Source: Luteibacter yeojuensis
GTDB lineage: Bacteria > Pseudomonadota > Gammaproteobacteria > Xanthomonadales > Rhodanobacteraceae
Length of the DNA stretch: 50,252 bases
Assembly (NCBI RefSeq): GCF_000964085.1
Contig: NZ_JZRB01000044.1
Span: 1 to 50,252, forward strand
Direction of reading: 5' to 3'
The stretch's first letter is position 1. Each line of letters opens with the position of its first letter. This document shows positions 8,156 to 17,008 of the stretch, piece by piece. Position numbers and translations under genes: made by a program. The notes under the pieces were generated by a model, which was given only the letters and a program-made list of their open reading frames with translations, made no database searches and had not been told where the DNA came from.

Positions 8156-10507
8156 TCAGAACGGCAGCTGCAGCTTCGCGTCCACGGCGCGGAGTTGCGC
8201 GCGGAACGCCTCTTTCACCCGCTCGAGCGCCTTCGCGGTATCCGCGTCGAAGCGGAACATGAGCGCCGGCGCCGTGTTCGACGCACGCACCAGGCCCCAG
8301 CCATCGGGCCAGTCGGCGCGCAGGCCGTCGAGGGTGCTCACGCGTGCGTCGTCAAACGCCGCCCCGGCCCGGAAGGCCTCCATGAAGCGGGCCGCCGCGC
8401 CTTCCGCCATGGGCAGGCGGATCTCGGGTGTGGCGACGCTCTTCGGCAGGGCGTCGAAGATGGCCGCGGGGCTGCGGTCCTCCAGGTCGGCCGCCAGGAT
8501 TTCCATCAGCCGCGCCGCGGCATATACGCCATCGTCGAAGCCATACCAGCGGTTGTTGTCGGCGAAGAAGAAATGCCCGCTCATCTCGCCGGCCAGCGCG
8601 GCGCCCGTCTCGCGCATCTTCGCCTTGATCAGCGAATGGCCCGTGCGCCACATGAGCGGCACGCCGGCGGCCTCCTGGATCACGGGGCGCAGGTGGCCCG
8701 TGCATTTCACGTCGTAGATGACGGTCGCGCCCGGGTTGCGCGCAAGTACGTCCTGCGCGAACAGCATCAACAGCTTGTCGGGGTAGATGATCTCGCCCGC
8801 GGGCGTCACCACGCCGATGCGGTCGCCATCGCCATCGAAGGCGATGCCGAGGTCGGCGCCGATGGTGTGCACGGCCGCGATGAGGTCGCCCAGGTTGCGC
8901 GGGTCGGCCGGGTCGGGGTGGTGGTTCGGGAAGCGGCCGTCCACATCGCAGTAAAGCGGCACCACGTCGCAGCCGATTTCCTCCAGCACCCGCGGGGCCA
9001 CCACGCCCGCCGCGCCGTTGCCGGCATCGAGCACGACCTTCAACCGGCGCTGGGTGGAGACATCGTCGGCCACGCGGTTGGCATAGGCATCGATGACCGA
9101 TTGCTCGCGCCAGGCGCCATGCCCGCCGGTCGGCAGGCCACCCGCCTGGATGCGCCGGTAGAGATCCGCGATGGCGTCTTCGGCGAGTGTCTCGCCGCCG
9201 ATGACGATCTTGAAACCGTTATGGTCGGGTGGGTTGTGGCTGCCGGTGACGGCGATGCCGCACCCCGTGCCGTACTGGAACCCCGCGAAGTACACGAGCG
9301 GCGTGGGCACCAGGCCCAGGTCGATGACATCGACGCCGGCATCGCGCAGGCCATCCATCAGCGCGCCAGCCAGTTCCGGACCCGAGAGCCGGCCATCGCG
9401 CCCCACCACGGTTTCGTGCAGGTCGCGTTCCTTCATGGCCGCGCCAATGGCCTGGCCTACCTGCCGTGCCACCGCCGCGGTCAGCGTGGTGCCCACCACG
9501 CCACGGATGTCGTAGGCACGGAAAATGGCCGGGTCGACCGTGTCGCTGGCGGGCGCGGCGACCGCCACGGGCGGCGCGGCCGGCGCCTCCGCCAGGCCAG
9601 CATCGCCCGTGGGGATGGCGGGCAGCCGCGGTTTGCGCGGCACATCCGCCACCAGGATCTCTTCGGCGACGGGCGCCGCCGCCACGACGGGGGCGGGCCG
9701 GCTGCGCGACCAGAGCAGGAAGGCGCCGCCACCGAGCCCGATCAGCGCGAGCAGCGCGGCGAGCACCTCCGAATGCGGAATGATGATGAAGGCGTGCGGC
9801 ATGGCCGCGTACACGTAGAGCGCCGTGCCCGCGACATGCTGGCCGGCGGACTCGAGTTCACCGCTGGCGCTGCCTGAGGCGAGAAGGCCGAGGCTGTCGG
9901 GGCCATCGCCCTGGCGCAGCTCAAGGCGGCCGCCATGGGGCGAGGCGGCGTTGAAACGCTGCGCGAGCGTATCGAACGGGTATTCGATCCATGCCCACGC
10001 GCGCATGGCGCCCGCGGCCTGCACGGGCTCCACCACGCTGAGGCGCCGCGCGGCGCCCTGCGATTGCGTGCTGGCGACCGGCGGCTCGGTGGCGCCCAGC
10101 GCCGCCATGAGCTGGGCGGCCTTGGCATAACCAAACTCGCGATAGTTGGCCTTCACCACTTCGTCGAGGCCCGGCGAATACACCTCGATGGCCACGGCAG
10201 CGGGCAGCAGCGCCTTCAGGCGCGCCGCGGCGGCGGCATGGTCGTCGATGCCCGCGACCACGGCCGGATCGGCCAGGGCGCCCTGGAACTGGCGGTGCAG
10301 GCCAGCGTAATCGGCTGTCAGCGCGCGCGTGAGCTCGGCCTGCGCCGAACGCACGTCGGCCGCCGCGCTTTCTTCATCGGCGATAAGCCACGCCTGCCAG
10401 GCGCAGAACGCGCCCAGGACAAGGAGCACGGTAGCCACCACCAGCGTGATGAGCTTCCTGGCATCCATGCGAGGCCCCCGCCCCGCGCCGCCTGCTTTCC
10501 GAGCCAT
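8156..10507 (-). CDS. Membrane-anchored phosphomannomutase/phosphoglucomutase
   Basis: Interconverts hexose 6- and 1-phosphates to feed LPS and exopolysaccharide sugar nucleotides. The 783-aa protein is much longer than the ~460-aa catalytic core. It has a membrane segment (about 17-39), a ~200-aa extracytoplasmic region, a second membrane segment (about 245-265) and a Pro/Ala-rich linker. The core follows from about residue 325 with catalytic serine loop TGSHNPP (about 422), metal loop DGDGDR (about 558) and sugar loop GEMSGH (about 640). A similar long form exists for AlgC homologues. It is last in coaBC-dut-pmm, 27 bp after dut, an order known from pseudomonads and xanthomonads. XanA/AlgC-like role is inference. 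Confidence 0.92.
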   Translation of the reverse strand: MARKAGGAGRGPRMDARKLITLVVATVLLVLGAFCAWQAWLIADEESAAADVRSAQAELTRALTADYAGLHRQFQGALADPAVVAGIDDHAAAAARLKALLPAAVAIEVYSPGLDEVVKANYREFGYAKAAQLMAALGATEPPVASTQSQGAARRLSVVEPVQAAGAMRAWAWIEYPFDTLAQRFNAASPHGGRLELRQGDGPDSLGLLASGSASGELESAGQHVAGTALYVYAAMPHAFIIIPHSEVLAALLALIGLGGGAFLLWSRSRPAPVVAAAPVAEEILVADVPRKPRLPAIPTGDAGLAEAPAAPPVAVAAPASDTVDPAIFRAYDIRGVVGTTLTAAVARQVGQAIGAAMKERDLHETVVGRDGRLSGPELAGALMDGLRDAGVDVIDLGLVPTPLVYFAGFQYGTGCGIAVTGSHNPPDHNGFKIVIGGETLAEDAIADLYRRIQAGGLPTGGHGAWREQSVIDAYANRVADDVSTQRRLKVVLDAGNGAAGVVAPRVLEEIGCDVVPLYCDVDGRFPNHHPDPADPRNLGDLIAAVHTIGADLGIAFDGDGDRIGVVTPAGEIIYPDKLLMLFAQDVLARNPGATVIYDVKCTGHLRPVIQEAAGVPLMWRTGHSLIKAKMRETGAALAGEMSGHFFFADNNRWYGFDDGVYAAARLMEILAADLEDRSPAAIFDALPKSVATPEIRLPMAEGAAARFMEAFRAGAAFDDARVSTLDGLRADWPDGWGLVRASNTAPALMFRFDADTAKALERVKEAFRAQLRAVDAKLQLPF

Positions 10508-10534
10508 GTTTCCCCTTACCCTCTCGGATTGAAC

Positions 10535-10990
10535 CTAGTTGACGCCGGTGGAACCGAAACCGCCTTCGCCACGATGCGACGGCGCGAACGCCTCCACCAC
10601 CCGCAACCGTGCCCGCCCCACGGGCACGAGCAATAATTGCGCAATACGGTCCCCGGGCGCGATGGTCAATTCGGCAGTTCCGCGGTTCCAGGCCGAAATC
10701 ATCAGCGGGCCCTGGTAATCCGCGTCGATGACGCCCACCAGGTTGCCCATCACCAGCCCTTGCTTATGGCCCAGCCCCGAGCGCGGCACGATCAGCGCGC
10801 ACCAGGCCGGGTCGCCGATGTGGATGGCCATGCCCGTGGGCACCAGCAGGCTCTGCCCCGGCGCCAGCACCACCGGCGCCTCCACGGCGGCGCGCAGGTC
10901 CATGCCGGCGCTGCCATCGGTGGCCGGCTCGGGCAGCGGGATGCTGTCGCCGAGGCGCGGGTCGAGGATTTTCAGTTCGATATCGATCAA
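10535..10990 (-). CDS. dut: Deoxyuridine 5'-triphosphate nucleotidohydrolase
   Basis: Cytosolic trimeric dUTPase that hydrolyses dUTP to dUMP, keeping uracil out of DNA and feeding dTMP synthesis. At 151 aa it is standard length. Motifs are visible in order: [29 protein letters not shown] (catalytic Asp) and the C-terminal [10 protein letters not shown]. The start is a TTG overlapping the coaBC stop (TTGA), which implies translational coupling; the downstream sequence [14 protein letters not shown] matches dUTPase N-termini. Confidence 0.95.
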   Translation of the reverse strand: MIDIELKILDPRLGDSIPLPEPATDGSAGMDLRAAVEAPVVLAPGQSLLVPTGMAIHIGDPAWCALIVPRSGLGHKQGLVMGNLVGVIDADYQGPLMISAWNRGTAELTIAPGDRIAQLLLVPVGRARLRVVEAFAPSHRGEGGFGSTGVN

Positions 10991-12198
10991 GGACGGGGCC
11001 CGTGGGTGGCAAGGTAACGATCGGCCACGTGGGCCATGAGCTGGTGCGCCAGCGCGGTCTTCGGCGCGCTGGGCAACGCTACGTCGCCGTCGGCCCAGAA
11101 GAGGTGAAGGGCGTTATCGGCCACTTCGAAGCCGCGCCCGCCGCCCACGTCGTTGGCCGCGATCATGTCCAGGCCCTTGCGCGCGAGCTTCTCGCGGGCA
11201 TAGGCCTCGACATCGCGCGTCTCGGCCGCGAAACCGACGAGGAACGGATGCGTGGGGCTGGCGGCGAGGGCGGCGATGATGTCGGGGTTCTCGGTGAGCT
11301 CGAGGCGCAACGGCTCGCCATCGGTTTTCTTCAGCTTGTGCGCGGCCGCGCCCGCGGGGCGGTAATCACCCACGGCGGCGGCGCCCACGTAGATATCGGC
11401 CCCGTTCGCGGCGGCGAGCACCGCATCGTGCATCTCGCGCGCACTGCGCACATCGACGCGGCGCACGCCCTGCGGGGTGGGCAGCGCGACGGGCCCCGCC
11501 ACGAGCGTCACGTCGGCGCCGGCGTCGCGCGCCGCCGCGGCCACGGCGAAGCCCATCCGGCCCGAGCTGCGGTTGCCGATGAAACGCACCGGGTCGATGT
11601 CTTCGTACGTGGGGCCCGCGCTGACCACCACGCGGCGGCCGCGCAGGCGCTGCCCGCCGAACGACGCCACCAGGATGTCGCGCAGCTCGTGCGGTTCGAG
11701 CATGCGGCCCGAGCCGATGTCGCCGCAGGCCTGGTCGCCATCGGCCGGCCCCAGCACCTGCACGCCGCGCGTGCGCAGCGTGCCCACGTTGGCCTGCACG
11801 GCCAGGTTCGCCCACATCTGTTGGTTCATGGCAGGCGCGACATAGACCGGCGCCGCCGTGGCCAGCACGACGGTCGACAGCAGGTCGTTCGCGAACCCGT
11901 GCGCCAGGCGGGCGATGGTATCGGCGCTGGCGGGCGCCACGAGGATGCGCTCGGCCCACTTCGCCAGCTCGATGTGGCCCATGGCCGCTTCGCCCGCCTC
12001 GTCCCACAGGCTCACGCGCACCGGCTGCCCGGAAAGCGCCTGGAACGTGGTGGGGGTGACGAAATGCGTGGCGCCCTCGGTCATCACGACGCGGACCTCG
12101 GCATCGAGGTCGCGAAGGCGACGCACGAGCTCGCAGATCTTGTAGGCGGCGATGCCGCCGGTAACGCCAATGAGGATGCGACGCTGGCGGAGGGTCAT
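10987..12198 (-). CDS. coaBC: Bifunctional phosphopantothenoylcysteine decarboxylase/synthetase
   Basis: Two consecutive steps of coenzyme A synthesis: CTP-dependent ligation of cysteine to phosphopantothenate (CoaB) and FMN-dependent decarboxylation (CoaC). The 403-aa product has the CoaC half first, with [10 protein letters not shown], the PAMNQQMW clamp and the catalytic Cys in [10 protein letters not shown]. The CoaB half follows, with [23 protein letters not shown] and the KLKK lysine patch. All key residues appear present. It heads the operon with dut and pmm and diverges from radC. Confidence 0.96.
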   Translation of the reverse strand: MTLRQRRILIGVTGGIAAYKICELVRRLRDLDAEVRVVMTEGATHFVTPTTFQALSGQPVRVSLWDEAGEAAMGHIELAKWAERILVAPASADTIARLAHGFANDLLSTVVLATAAPVYVAPAMNQQMWANLAVQANVGTLRTRGVQVLGPADGDQACGDIGSGRMLEPHELRDILVASFGGQRLRGRRVVVSAGPTYEDIDPVRFIGNRSSGRMGFAVAAAARDAGADVTLVAGPVALPTPQGVRRVDVRSAREMHDAVLAAANGADIYVGAAAVGDYRPAGAAAHKLKKTDGEPLRLELTENPDIIAALAASPTHPFLVGFAAETRDVEAYAREKLARKGLDMIAANDVGGGRGFEVADNALHLFWADGDVALPSAPKTALAHQLMAHVADRYLATHGPRP

Positions 12199-12367
12199 GG
12201 CGGAACGGGCGTAGCGGCGGGACGGGCTAGCTTAACGGATTTCCCCGACGCAACCGCGTGGGCGAACGGAAGCCATTTTTCAGAATTCTTCTATCGTCAG
12301 CGGGTGGACCGCGACCGTAACGTGGGTGCTCCCCCGCGCGCCGCGCCCCAGTCGAAGGAATCGCACC

Positions 12368-13144
12368 ATGCCCCCTGCCCACACCGACCCCGCCGCCGCG
12401 GCCCGCAAGCCCGCCAGGCGCCGCAAGCCCGCCACGGTGGCCGATGCCGGCGAACCCGCCACGGCCACGCTCCGCCCCATCAGCGCGTGGCCCGTCCGCG
12501 AGCGCCCGCGGGAGCGCCTGCAGCAGAAGGGCGCCGGCGCCCTCACCGATGCCGAGCTGCTCGCCATCCTCATCGGCCATGGCACGCGCGGGGTCGATGC
12601 GGTCAGTGTCAGCCGCACGCTGCTCAGCACCGCCGGCAGCCTGGGCAACCTGCTCTCGGGCGAGGTGGAGCTGCCCCACGTCAACGGCGTGGGCCCGGTG
12701 AAGCGGGCCCGGCTGGTCGCGGCGCTGGAGCTGGCCCGCCGCACCATCGGCGAGGGCCTGGAGGCCCGGCCGGCCATCTACTGCGTGGAGGATTGCTTCG
12801 ATTTCCTCAAGGCGCGGCTGCGCCACCTCAAAACGGAGGCCATCGGCTGCATCTTCCTCGACGCCCGCAGCCGGGTCATCGCGTTCGATATCCTGGCCCA
12901 GGGCACCATCGACGCCGCCACGCTGTTCCCGCGCCAGCTGGTCATGGCGTGCATCCGCCACCACGCCAGCGCCGTCATCCTCGCTCACAACCACCCCTCC
13001 GGCGATGCCACGCCCAGCGAGGAGGACGCTCTCATGACCGGGACGATGCGCGAATCGCTGGCGATGCTGGATGTCGAGCTCATCGACCACGTGGTGGTCG
13101 GCGCCAAGGAGCCTGTCTCGATGGCCGAGCGCGGCCTCATCTAG
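12368..13144 (+). CDS. radC: RadC family JAMM/DPN domain protein
   Basis: A 258-aa protein of the RadC/YeeS family. It has an N-terminal helix-hairpin-helix region (about residues 75-125) and a C-terminal JAMM metalloprotein domain with HNHPSGDATPSEED. Despite its name, its biochemical role is unsettled and a DNA-repair function is doubtful. The first ~40 residues are Ala/Pro/Lys-rich and unlike the family. The ATG at 12368 has a GAAGGA ribosome site, so I keep it. It diverges from coaBC, the arrangement seen in many gammaproteobacteria. Confidence 0.92.
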   Translation: MPPAHTDPAAAARKPARRRKPATVADAGEPATATLRPISAWPVRERPRERLQQKGAGALTDAELLAILIGHGTRGVDAVSVSRTLLSTAGSLGNLLSGEVELPHVNGVGPVKRARLVAALELARRTIGEGLEARPAIYCVEDCFDFLKARLRHLKTEAIGCIFLDARSRVIAFDILAQGTIDAATLFPRQLVMACIRHHASAVILAHNHPSGDATPSEEDALMTGTMRESLAMLDVELIDHVVVGAKEPVSMAERGLI

Positions 13145-13165
13145 GCGCAGGGCGCCAGAAAGAAA

Positions 13166-13192
13166 GACGGCGCGAGTGCCGCTCGCGCCGTC
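13166..13192. terminator. Strong hairpin 3' of radC
   Basis: A perfect 11-bp GC-rich stem (GACGGCGCGAG / CTCGCGCCGTC) with a 5-nt loop starts 22 bp after the radC stop. It has no U-tract, so it may act as an RNA 3'-end stabiliser or a non-canonical terminator. Confidence 0.5.
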
Positions 13193-13603
13193 ATGGGCCA
13201 TCTATCGAGGGAGGGGCGTCGATAACCCGGGCGTGCCATGGGCCGGGGAGACACCGGGCACGTCGGGGAGTATGCCGGCGGCCGATGACAGCGCCGTGAC
13301 TTGCCGCTTTCGGCCGGCATCGGCACTTGCAAGTTCTGACTTATGCACATTGCCCTTTTTTGCCATTTGCCCGTCACAGCTGCTGTCCCGGCACAGGTCA
13401 GCGCCCCAACTTATTGATTGACGGGGGTTTCACCTGTTACACGACGATGTCACCGCACGCCCGCACACGGCCGTCGCCGCTGCGGCCCGTCTTGCCCACA
13501 GAGTTATCCACAGGCCTGTGCAGAACCCGGGCGGCCCCGGCGCGGCAGGCCCGCAGCCCCTTTCTGCTAGGATTGCCGGTTCCATCTCCGCGTCGCGAAG
13601 CCC
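13193..13603. promoter_or_regulatory. radC-argS intergenic region with DnaA-box-like sites
   Basis: This 411-bp stretch contains no convincing gene. It has two sites matching the DnaA-box consensus TTATNCACA, TTATGCACA (13341-13349) and TTATCCACA (13504-13512), in the same orientation. A one-mismatch reverse site TGTGCAGAA lies at 13518-13526, and A/T-richer tracts lie around 13350-13362 and 13410-13440. Near its end an extended -10 (TGCTAGGAT, 13565-13573) may drive argS. Confidence 0.45.
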
Positions 13604-15292
13604 GTGAAACAAGAGCTCAAACACCTCGTCCTCCAGGCCATCGGCGCGCTGCGCGAGGCCGGCACCCTGCCGTCCGATTTCGTGGCCCCCGAGTTCGTCA
13701 TCGAGCGCACGCGCAGCCGCGAGCACGGCGATTTCGCCACCAACGCCGCCATGATGATGGCCAAGGCCGCTGGCCGTAAGCCGCGCGACATCGCCAGCGA
13801 GCTCGTCGGCGCCCTGCCCGCCTCGCCCCTGGTGGGCAAGGTGGAGATCGCCGGCCCGGGCTTCATCAACTTCTTCCTGGCCCCGGCGGCGTTCCACGCC
13901 GAGATCCAGCGCGCCCTGGCCGAGACCGACCGCTACGGCCACAACCGCGATGGCGGCGGCCGCACGGCGGGCGTCGAGTACGTCTCGGCGAACCCCACCG
14001 GCCCGCTGCACGTGGGCCACGGCCGCGCGGCCGCCATCGGCGACAGCATCGGCCGCCTGCTGGCCGCCAGCGGCTACAAGGTGTTCCGCGAGTTCTACTA
14101 CAACGACGCGGGCGTCCAGATCGCCAACCTCGCCCTCTCCACGCAGTGCCGCGCCCGGGGCATCGGCCCCGACGACGCCGGCTGGCCGGAATCCGGCTAC
14201 CGCGGCGATTACATCGCCGACGTGGCCCGCGCGTTCCTGGCGAAGGAATCGGTCGAGGCCGATGGCGAGGTGGTCACCGCCACGGGCGATGCCGACAACC
14301 TCGACGACGTGCGCCGTTTCGCCGTGGCCTACCTGCGCCACGAGCAGGATCTCGACCTGAAGGCGTTCGGGGTCGGCTTCGATGTCTACTACCTCGAATC
14401 CTCGCTATATGCCGAAGGCAAGGTGGAAGAAACCGTGCGCGAGCTCGAGGCCCACGGCCACACCTACGAGGAAGGCGGCGCGCTGTGGCTACGCTCCACC
14501 GATTTCGGTGACGACAAGGATCGCGTCATGCGCAAATCCGACGGCACCTACACCTACTTCCTGCCCGACGTGGCCTACCACCGCACCAAGTGGCAGCGCG
14601 GCTACGAGCGCGCCATCACCGAGCTGGGCAGCGACCACCACGGCTCGCTGGCCCGCGTGAAGGCCGGCCTGCAGGCGCTTGACGCCGGCATCCCGAAGAA
14701 CTGGCCGGAATACGTGCTGCACCAGATGGTCACGGTGATGAAGGGCGGCGAGGAGGTGAAGATCTCCAAGCGTGCCGGCTCGTACGTCACCCTGCGCGAT
14801 TTGATCGACGAAGCCGGCCGCGACGCCACGCGCTACTTCCTCATCGCCCGCAAGGCCGATTCGCAGCTGGTGTTCGATATCGACCTGGCGCGCTCGCAGA
14901 GCAACGACAACCCGGTGTACTACATCCAGTACGCGCATGCGCGCGCCTGCCGCGTGTTCCGCGAGCTGGCCGATCGTGGCCTGGCCACGTCGCGGGCCAA
15001 CGGCATCGCCAGGCTCGCCACGCTCGATACCGTGCACGAGCAGGCGCTCATGGTCGAGCTCTCGCGCTACCCCGAGGTGGTGGAAGCCGCCGCCGCCAAT
15101 CTGGAACCGCACCTGATCGCCCAATACCTGCGCGAACTCGCGGGCGCGCTCCACAGTTACTATCACGAGCACAAGTGGATCGTTGACGACGCAGACCTGC
15201 GCGACGCCCGCCTCACGCTGGTGGCCGCGACGCAGCAGGTCCTTCGCAACGGCCTCGACCTGCTGGGCATCAGCGCCCCGGAGAGCATGTAA
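13604..15292 (+). CDS. argS: Arginyl-tRNA synthetase
   Basis: Cytoplasmic class I synthetase that charges tRNA-Arg. The 562-aa product has the N-terminal Add-1 domain, the HIGH-equivalent [14 protein letters not shown] (about residue 130), the KMSK-equivalent KISKRAG (about residue 385) and the C-terminal DALR anticodon-binding domain (about 440-562). Start is GTG at 13604 with a weak GAAG upstream; the next residues ([12 protein letters not shown]) fit family N-termini. Its TAA overlaps the ATG of the SPOR gene by one base, so the two are coupled. Confidence 0.97.
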   Translation: MKQELKHLVLQAIGALREAGTLPSDFVAPEFVIERTRSREHGDFATNAAMMMAKAAGRKPRDIASELVGALPASPLVGKVEIAGPGFINFFLAPAAFHAEIQRALAETDRYGHNRDGGGRTAGVEYVSANPTGPLHVGHGRAAAIGDSIGRLLAASGYKVFREFYYNDAGVQIANLALSTQCRARGIGPDDAGWPESGYRGDYIADVARAFLAKESVEADGEVVTATGDADNLDDVRRFAVAYLRHEQDLDLKAFGVGFDVYYLESSLYAEGKVEETVRELEAHGHTYEEGGALWLRSTDFGDDKDRVMRKSDGTYTYFLPDVAYHRTKWQRGYERAITELGSDHHGSLARVKAGLQALDAGIPKNWPEYVLHQMVTVMKGGEEVKISKRAGSYVTLRDLIDEAGRDATRYFLIARKADSQLVFDIDLARSQSNDNPVYYIQYAHARACRVFRELADRGLATSRANGIARLATLDTVHEQALMVELSRYPEVVEAAAANLEPHLIAQYLRELAGALHSYYHEHKWIVDDADLRDARLTLVAATQQVLRNGLDLLGISAPESM

Positions 15293-16041
15293 TGGCGACA
15301 CGCAAGAAGGGCAAAGGCCGCCAGGCCGTCCGCAACAGCTCCGGCGGCATGCCGGGCTGGGGCTGGGCGCTCATCGGCATCCTTGCCGGCGCCCTGCTCA
15401 TGGCTTTCGCCATGAAGGGCAGCTTCATGCCCATGAAGAAGGAAGGGCCCGAGCCCAACCCGCAGGCCACCGCGCAGAAGGGCAGCGAGCCGGGCGTGGC
15501 CGACCAGGCCGAGCCCGAGAAAAGCGATAAGCCTCGCAAGCCCTCCTACGATTTCTATTCGGTGCTTTCCGAGAAGGAAGTGCGCATCCCCGACGCCGAG
15601 ATCCACGCCCAGGCCAAGGCCGAGGCGCAGGGCCAGCAGCCGTCGGCGGCGCAGCAGCAGGCCCAGGCGGCGCAGCAGGCGCAGGCCGCGGCCGCCCAGC
15701 AGCAACAGGCGCAGCAGCAGGCCGCCGCCAATGCCAACAACCTGCCCAAGGCCAGCACGCAGACGGTCACGGCGGCACCGGCACAGGCACCCGCGGCGGC
15801 TGGTGGCGGTGGCTACCTGCTCCAGGTGGGCGCGTTCCCCAGCGCCGCCGATGCCGAGGCACTCAAGGCCAAGCTGGCGCTGCAGGGCTTCATCGCCAAC
15901 GTGCAGTCGGTGAAGGTGGGTGCGCAGACGTATAACCGCGTGCGCCTGGGGCCGTTCAAGTCGGCCACCGAGCTCGAGGGCACCAAGCAACGCCTGCAGT
16001 CGGCGGGCATCAACGCCATCGCGCTGAAGGAAGGCTCCTGA
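15292..16041 (+). CDS. SPOR-domain cell-division/peptidoglycan-binding protein
   Basis: A 249-aa bitopic membrane protein. A basic cytoplasmic N-terminus ([13 protein letters not shown]), a single membrane helix (about 22-41) and a long periplasmic Gln/Ala-rich linker (about 105-165) are followed by a C-terminal SPOR domain (about 175-247, beginning YLLQVGAFPSAADAEALKAK). SPOR domains bind denuded glycan strands at division sites, as in FtsN and DedD. It overlaps the argS stop (TAATG), as seen in related genomes. It is FtsN-like in layout, but the symbol is left open. A REP palindrome and an intrinsic terminator follow at once. Confidence 0.9.
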   Translation: MATRKKGKGRQAVRNSSGGMPGWGWALIGILAGALLMAFAMKGSFMPMKKEGPEPNPQATAQKGSEPGVADQAEPEKSDKPRKPSYDFYSVLSEKEVRIPDAEIHAQAKAEAQGQQPSAAQQQAQAAQQAQAAAAQQQQAQQQAAANANNLPKASTQTVTAAPAQAPAAAGGGGYLLQVGAFPSAADAEALKAKLALQGFIANVQSVKVGAQTYNRVRLGPFKSATELEGTKQRLQSAGINAIALKEGS

Positions 16042-16043
16042 CA

Positions 16044-16108
16044 TGTAGGAGCGCGCTTGCGCGCGATGCTCTTTCGCAAGGGCCATCGCGCGCAAGCGCG
16101 CTCCCACA
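16044..16108. repeat. REP-type palindrome (GTAGGAGC family), inverted pair
   Basis: TGTAGGAGCGCGCTTGCGCG.. (16044-16068) is mirrored at 16084-16108 with one mismatch over 25 bp and a 15-nt spacer. Each arm itself holds a small hairpin (CGCGC-TTG-GCGCG). The GTAGGAGC head followed by an inner palindrome is the pattern of REP elements mobilised by RAYT transposases. It begins 3 bp after the SPOR gene stop. Confidence 0.8.
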
Positions 16109-16117
16109 GGGAGCAAG

Positions 16118-16149
16118 AAAAAAAACCCGCCGGTTGGCGGGTTTTTTTT
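16118..16149. terminator. Bidirectional intrinsic terminator
   Basis: Eight A, stem CCCGCC-GGTT-GGCGGG, eight T: symmetric, so it works for both convergent units (argS-SPOR and speA-dehydrogenase). The T-run overlaps the stop codon of the minus-strand gene. Confidence 0.95.
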
Positions 16150-17008
16150 AGCTCTTGCGCTTAAGGCGTATCAGGCCGGAGATGTCGTCGTCGCCGTAGC
16201 CCTCGGACATCAGCTGCGCGAAATCCGCCAGCGATTGCTCGATGATGGTGCGGTCGGTGCCGGCGTCGGCCGCGATGCCGCGGACGATGCCCAGATCCTT
16301 GTGCAGCAGCGCCAGCTTGAAGCCCACCGAGAACTCATTGCGCAGCATGGTGGCGCCACGTTTCTCGAGGAACCAGTTGCCCGCCGCGCCCGCGCCCAGC
16401 GTGGGGATGAGGCGGTCGGCATCCAGGCCCAGGGCCTCGCCCAGCGCCAGGCCCTCGGTCACCGCCTGCGCGATGCCGGCCACCAGCACCTGGTTCACCG
16501 CCTTGGTGGCCTGGCCGCTGCCGACCGGGCCCATGTGGGTGACGCGCGCCGCGTAGGCTTCGAGCACGGGGCGCGCGGTTTCCAGCACGCTGGCTTCGCC
16601 GCCCACCATGACCGAAAGCTTGCCGTTCTTCGCGCCTTCGACGCCGCCGGAGACCGGTGCGTCGAGGAACGCGCCGCCGGCATCGCCGATGATGCGTGCC
16701 GCCTTCTTCGCCGTATCAGGCGAAACGGTGGAGTGGTCGACCACCACCGCGCCCTTCTTCAGGGTGGGTGCCAGTGCCTCGACGACGCCGATGACATCGG
16801 CATCGGCACTGACGCACAGCGCGATGATGTCGCACGCCGAGGCGATGCCGGCGAGATGGGGCGCCTGCACGCCCAGTTCATCCGCCAGTGCATCGGCGCG
16901 GGCCTGCGTGCGGTTGCCCACGGCGGCCAGCAGGCCCTTCGCGTGGAGGTGGCCGGCCATGGGCGCGCCCATGGCGCCAAGGCCGATGAAGGCTGCCTTC
17001 AAGGTCAT
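16148..17008 (-). CDS. NAD(P)-dependent beta-hydroxyacid dehydrogenase
   Basis: A 286-aa oxidoreductase of the 3-hydroxyisobutyrate / tartronate-semialdehyde reductase family, cytoplasmic. It has the Rossmann motif GLGAMGAPMAG at the N-terminus, the substrate loop DAPVSGGVEGA (about 118-128) and the catalytic lysine in TKAVNQ (about 170). All signature regions are intact. Substrate (3-hydroxyisobutyrate, glyoxylate or succinic semialdehyde) cannot be told. Its ATG overlaps the speA stop (ATGA), so it is coupled to arginine decarboxylase, an unexplained pairing. Confidence 0.9.
   Translation of the reverse strand: MTLKAAFIGLGAMGAPMAGHLHAKGLLAAVGNRTQARADALADELGVQAPHLAGIASACDIIALCVSADADVIGVVEALAPTLKKGAVVVDHSTVSPDTAKKAARIIGDAGGAFLDAPVSGGVEGAKNGKLSVMVGGEASVLETARPVLEAYAARVTHMGPVGSGQATKAVNQVLVAGIAQAVTEGLALGEALGLDADRLIPTLGAGAAGNWFLEKRGATMLRNEFSVGFKLALLHKDLGIVRGIAADAGTDRTIIEQSLADFAQLMSEGYGDDDISGLIRLKRKS

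Noticed and set aside
8195-9877. 560-aa plus-strand ORF opposite the phosphohexomutase gene
   Set aside because: Antisense shadow; the opposite strand has complete catalytic motifs.
11002-13299. 765-aa plus-strand ORF across coaBC and radC
   Set aside because: Runs antisense to coaBC and out of frame through radC; low-complexity Arg/His/Ala-rich shadow with no start signal.
13341-13526. Chromosomal origin of replication
   Set aside because: Only two consensus DnaA boxes and no dnaA, rpmH, dnaN or gyrB nearby; too little for oriC, kept as a regulatory candidate.
15610-15740. CRISPR-like or tandem repeat array
   Set aside because: The repeats are in-frame Gln/Ala codons inside the SPOR gene, without spacers or cas genes.
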